NCBI GenBank assembly: GCA_019104905.1 | Contig: JAHRXB010000042.1 | Span: 1 to 7,820 of the forward strand | DNA: 7,820 nt | From: Bdellovibrio sp. | Lineage (GTDB): Bacteria; Bdellovibrionota; Bdellovibrionia; Bdellovibrionales; Bdellovibrionaceae | Direction: 5' to 3' | In this document: piece by piece, positions 5,745-7,820 of the stretch | Position numbering within the stretch: position 1 is the first letter of the stretch | Layout of the letters: every line of letters starts with the position of its first letter | The notes under the pieces: model-generated | What the model was told of the DNA's origin: nothing | The model's input: only the letters and a program-made list of their open reading frames with translations | Database searches by the model: none | Program-made: the position numbers and the translations under genes

Positions 5745-7820
5745 AATTCCTCCATGGCCGTCAAGGCCTCGACTGATGATGACTCATTTCTTTCATTTTT
5801 TAAAGCAAGAACAAAGGCCTCCGCGGCGTCACTTTCGGTCAAACAAGGGATGTTGTAGTCGGTGCAAGCTCGACGAATGTCGAAGCTGGCCTCAATCGCA
5901 CGACGTCCCGAGGTCGTATTGATGACGAAAGCCACCTCACCTGAGCGAATCTTATCCACACAGTGCGGGCGCCCCTCATCGACTTTTCGCAAGGAAAGGC
6001 AGTTCACACCGTGATCGTTAAAGAAACTCGCGGTCCCGGTCGTTGCAGAAACTCCGTACCCCATTCGCTGCAGCTCTTTCGCCAAGGTCAACATGCCCTC
6101 TTTGTCTTTATCTCTGAGAGAGAAGAAAACTTGCCCCATTTTAGGAAGGCGGATGTTGCTTGAAAGAAAAGCCTTGGAAAGGGCCTCGGAATAGTTTCTT
6201 CCGCGCCCCATGCTTTCACCCGTGGATTTCATCTCGGGCCCCAACAAAGAGTCGGACTCAGGGAATTTTTTAAATGGAAAGACGACGCCTTTGACGGAAA
6301 CACTCTTCGTATTTCTCCACTTCAGACTGTCCAGCTTAAGATCTTTCTTCTTTCTTCCTAACATCGCCGCCACACCCAGATCAATCAAAGGAATGCTGGT
6401 CGCTTTGGCCACAAAGGGAACAGAGCGAGAGCTGCGCGGATTGGCTTCTAACATGTAAACCACGTCGTTCTTGACCGCGAGCTGCAAGTTCAAATGCCCA
6501 ATAACGCCGATACGATTTGCGAGGCGCTGACTGAGGTCTTCAATGCGCTCGCAAGTTTCTGGCTTCAAACGATGAGGAGGTAAAACCCCCATCGAGTCAC
6601 CAGAGTGAACTCCCGCCGCTTCAATATGTTCAACGACCCCGCCAATCACAGTCCAGTCTTCACCGCGCACCAGATCGACATCGACCTCCAAAGCACCAGC
6701 CAGGAATTGGTCCATCAAACAAGGTTTGTCCGTCGAAATATAATCCGCATGACGTTGGAAGTAGGAAAGCAGCTCATCACGATTTTCGATGACCTCCATA
6801 CGACGTCCCCCCAAAACATAACTGGGGCGACAGATCATGGGATAACCGACTGCGGACTCATATTGAAGAGCGTCCACCACAGAACTTGCCATCGCCGAAT
6901 TCGGAATTTCGAATTGAAGTTCGCGACAAATCTTCGAGAACAAACCACGGTCTTCGGCTAAATCAATTGTCTCTAGAGAAGATCCCAAAAGTTTATAACC
7001 AGATTTAACAAGTTCGGGAGCGAGATTGATCGGCGTTTGTCCTCCGAGTTGCGCGACAAAACCTTTCGGTTTCATAAAACGCATGATCTCACTCAAACTT
7101 TCTGCGGTCAGAGGTTCAAAGAACAAGACGTCAGAGGTGTCATAATCCGTGGAGACCGTCTCTGGGTTTGAATTCACCATGATGACTTTATAGCCATTTT
7201 TTTGAAAGGCTTTAACTCCCCGAACACAGCTATAGTCGAATTCGATTCCTTGTCCGATACGGTTCGGCCCACTTCCGATAATCACCACCGCATCCGGAGC
7301 ATTCACCGTCGCCGATGAATGCGACCAGTACGAAGAATAGAAATACGGGGTGGAAGAGTCGAATTCTCCGGCACAGGTATCGACCTGTTGATAATGCGGG
7401 AACAGGTTGTGTTTTTCACGCAAAGCACAGAGATCTTTTTCTTTCTTTCCAACCAGAGTCGCCAACCGAGCATCCGTAAAGCCCTTGCGTTTGGCCGCCA
7501 GTAAAAGCTCCACATTACTTTCAGAGAACTCTTTCTTGAACTTATTCTCGAACTTAATCAAAGCATCAATTTGCTCAAGGAAATAGGGATTGATTCGCGT
7601 CAGCTCTTCAATATCCGCCACGGTCTTTCCATCGCGGAACGCTTGGAAAAGATGATAAATCCGTTGGCTATTGGGGTAAGAGACCTTGCCGATTTCCAGA
7701 GTCACTTCGGGAATCGCTTGAGGGCTCATTTCAAGACTGGCCAAGGCCTTCATCATAGATTCTTGCAACGTGCGCCCAATTCCCATCACCTCGCCGACAC
7801 TCTTCATTTGAGTTGTCAGG
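5741..7820 (-). CDS. carB: Carbamoyl-phosphate synthase large subunit, C-terminal part (5' end beyond right edge)
   Basis: About 692 C-terminal residues of a roughly 1070-residue enzyme are present. The reading frame is open to the window edge and reads LTTQMKSVGEVM, an internal CarB sequence, so the ATG at 7807 is not the start. The enzyme makes carbamoyl phosphate for pyrimidine and arginine synthesis with CarA. Counting that Met as residue 1, an oligomerisation domain (about 1-165) precedes the second ATP-grasp unit (about 171-483). This unit includes GSGPNRIGQGIEFDY, SNPETVSTDYDTSD, RPSYVLGGRRME and GVHSGDS. Metal ligands Q442, E454 and N456 (EANPR) are present. The allosteric MGS-like domain (about 558-668) contains KVDEGRPH and NTTSGRRAIE. 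All appear intact. The stop overlaps the next gene by 4 bp, an unexpected coupling to a pilus-linked operon. Confidence 0.97.
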   Translation of the reverse strand, partial: LTTQMKSVGEVMGIGRTLQESMMKALASLEMSPQAIPEVTLEIGKVSYPNSQRIYHLFQAFRDGKTVADIEELTRINPYFLEQIDALIKFENKFKKEFSESNVELLLAAKRKGFTDARLATLVGKKEKDLCALREKHNLFPHYQQVDTCAGEFDSSTPYFYSSYWSHSSATVNAPDAVVIIGSGPNRIGQGIEFDYSCVRGVKAFQKNGYKVIMVNSNPETVSTDYDTSDVLFFEPLTAESLSEIMRFMKPKGFVAQLGGQTPINLAPELVKSGYKLLGSSLETIDLAEDRGLFSKICRELQFEIPNSAMASSVVDALQYESAVGYPMICRPSYVLGGRRMEVIENRDELLSYFQRHADYISTDKPCLMDQFLAGALEVDVDLVRGEDWTVIGGVVEHIEAAGVHSGDSMGVLPPHRLKPETCERIEDLSQRLANRIGVIGHLNLQLAVKNDVVYMLEANPRSSRSVPFVAKATSIPLIDLGVAAMLGRKKKDLKLDSLKWRNTKSVSVKGVVFPFKKFPESDSLLGPEMKSTGESMGRGRNYSEALSKAFLSSNIRLPKMGQVFFSLRDKDKEGMLTLAKELQRMGYGVSATTGTASFFNDHGVNCLSLRKVDEGRPHCVDKIRSGEVAFVINTTSGRRAIEASFDIRRACTDYNIPCLTESDAAEAFVLALKNERNESSSVEALTAMEEF
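5749..5753 (-). promoter_or_regulatory. Ribosome-binding site for the TTG start of the PhnD-like gene
   Basis: GGAGG at 5753-5749, within the last carB codons, lies 4 nt before TTG at 5744. The spacing is short. The start is still favoured because it keeps the positively charged n-region (KR) of the signal peptide. Confidence 0.62.

Noticed and set aside
7805..7807. ATG at 7807 as the start of a shortened carB
   Set aside because: The frame stays open upstream and reads LTTQMKSVGEVM, a conserved internal CarB sequence, so the gene continues beyond the window.
5741..7820. Several 60-120-codon plus-strand frames opposite carB
   Set aside because: All are antisense to well-conserved CarB motifs and lack ribosome sites or recognisable products.

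Overview
All recognised genes in this window lie on the minus strand, so transcription runs from high to low coordinates. By eye the base composition is about 47-50% G+C. The gene content is a complete or partial set of carB, a PhnD-like binding protein, an ABC-2-type ATPase and permease, pilD, pilM, pilN, pilO and pilP. The order pilH-pilI-pilD-pilM-N-O-P matches the type IV pilus cluster of Myxococcus xanthus. Together with the moderate GC and the sequence style, this suggests a bacterium of the former Deltaproteobacteria, most likely Bdellovibrio or a relative (Bdellovibrionota). The organism assignment is an inference; the sequence has no rRNA or other taxonomic marker.

Right part (7820 to 5741): the C-terminal two thirds of carB, the large subunit of carbamoyl-phosphate synthetase, entering from beyond the right edge. 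Middle (5744 to 2555): a tight run of four genes. First comes a secreted PhnD-family (phosphonate/phosphite-type) substrate-binding protein, then an ABC ATPase, an ABC-2-type membrane permease and the prepilin peptidase PilD. Neighbours overlap by 4-8 bp or are separated by 5 nt, so carB through pilD looks like one transcript. Left part (2424 to 1): pilM, pilN, pilO and the start of pilP, each overlapping the next by exactly 4 bp. They encode the inner-membrane alignment complex of the type IV pilus; pilQ would be expected beyond the left edge.

The only real intergenic space is 2425-2554. It holds a near-consensus sigma-70 promoter (TTGACA, 17 bp, AATAAT) for pilMNOP, an upstream perfect dyad overlapping the pilD stop, and a leader of about 76 nt that can fold into small hairpins. 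No gene-free stretch exceeds 300 bp. I saw no tRNA, rRNA, CRISPR array, IS element or convincing rho-independent terminator.

Functionally, PilD trims and methylates prepilins. PilM (cytoplasmic, actin-like) binds the PilN N-terminus, PilN and PilO pair through the inner membrane, and PilP links them to the PilQ secretin. The ABC pair corresponds by position to PilHI of M. xanthus, which is needed for pilus assembly. The most notable feature is the PhnD-like binding protein without PhnC or PhnE, placed where M. xanthus carries pilG. It hints at a pilus-associated ABC system with a periplasmic ligand-binding component.
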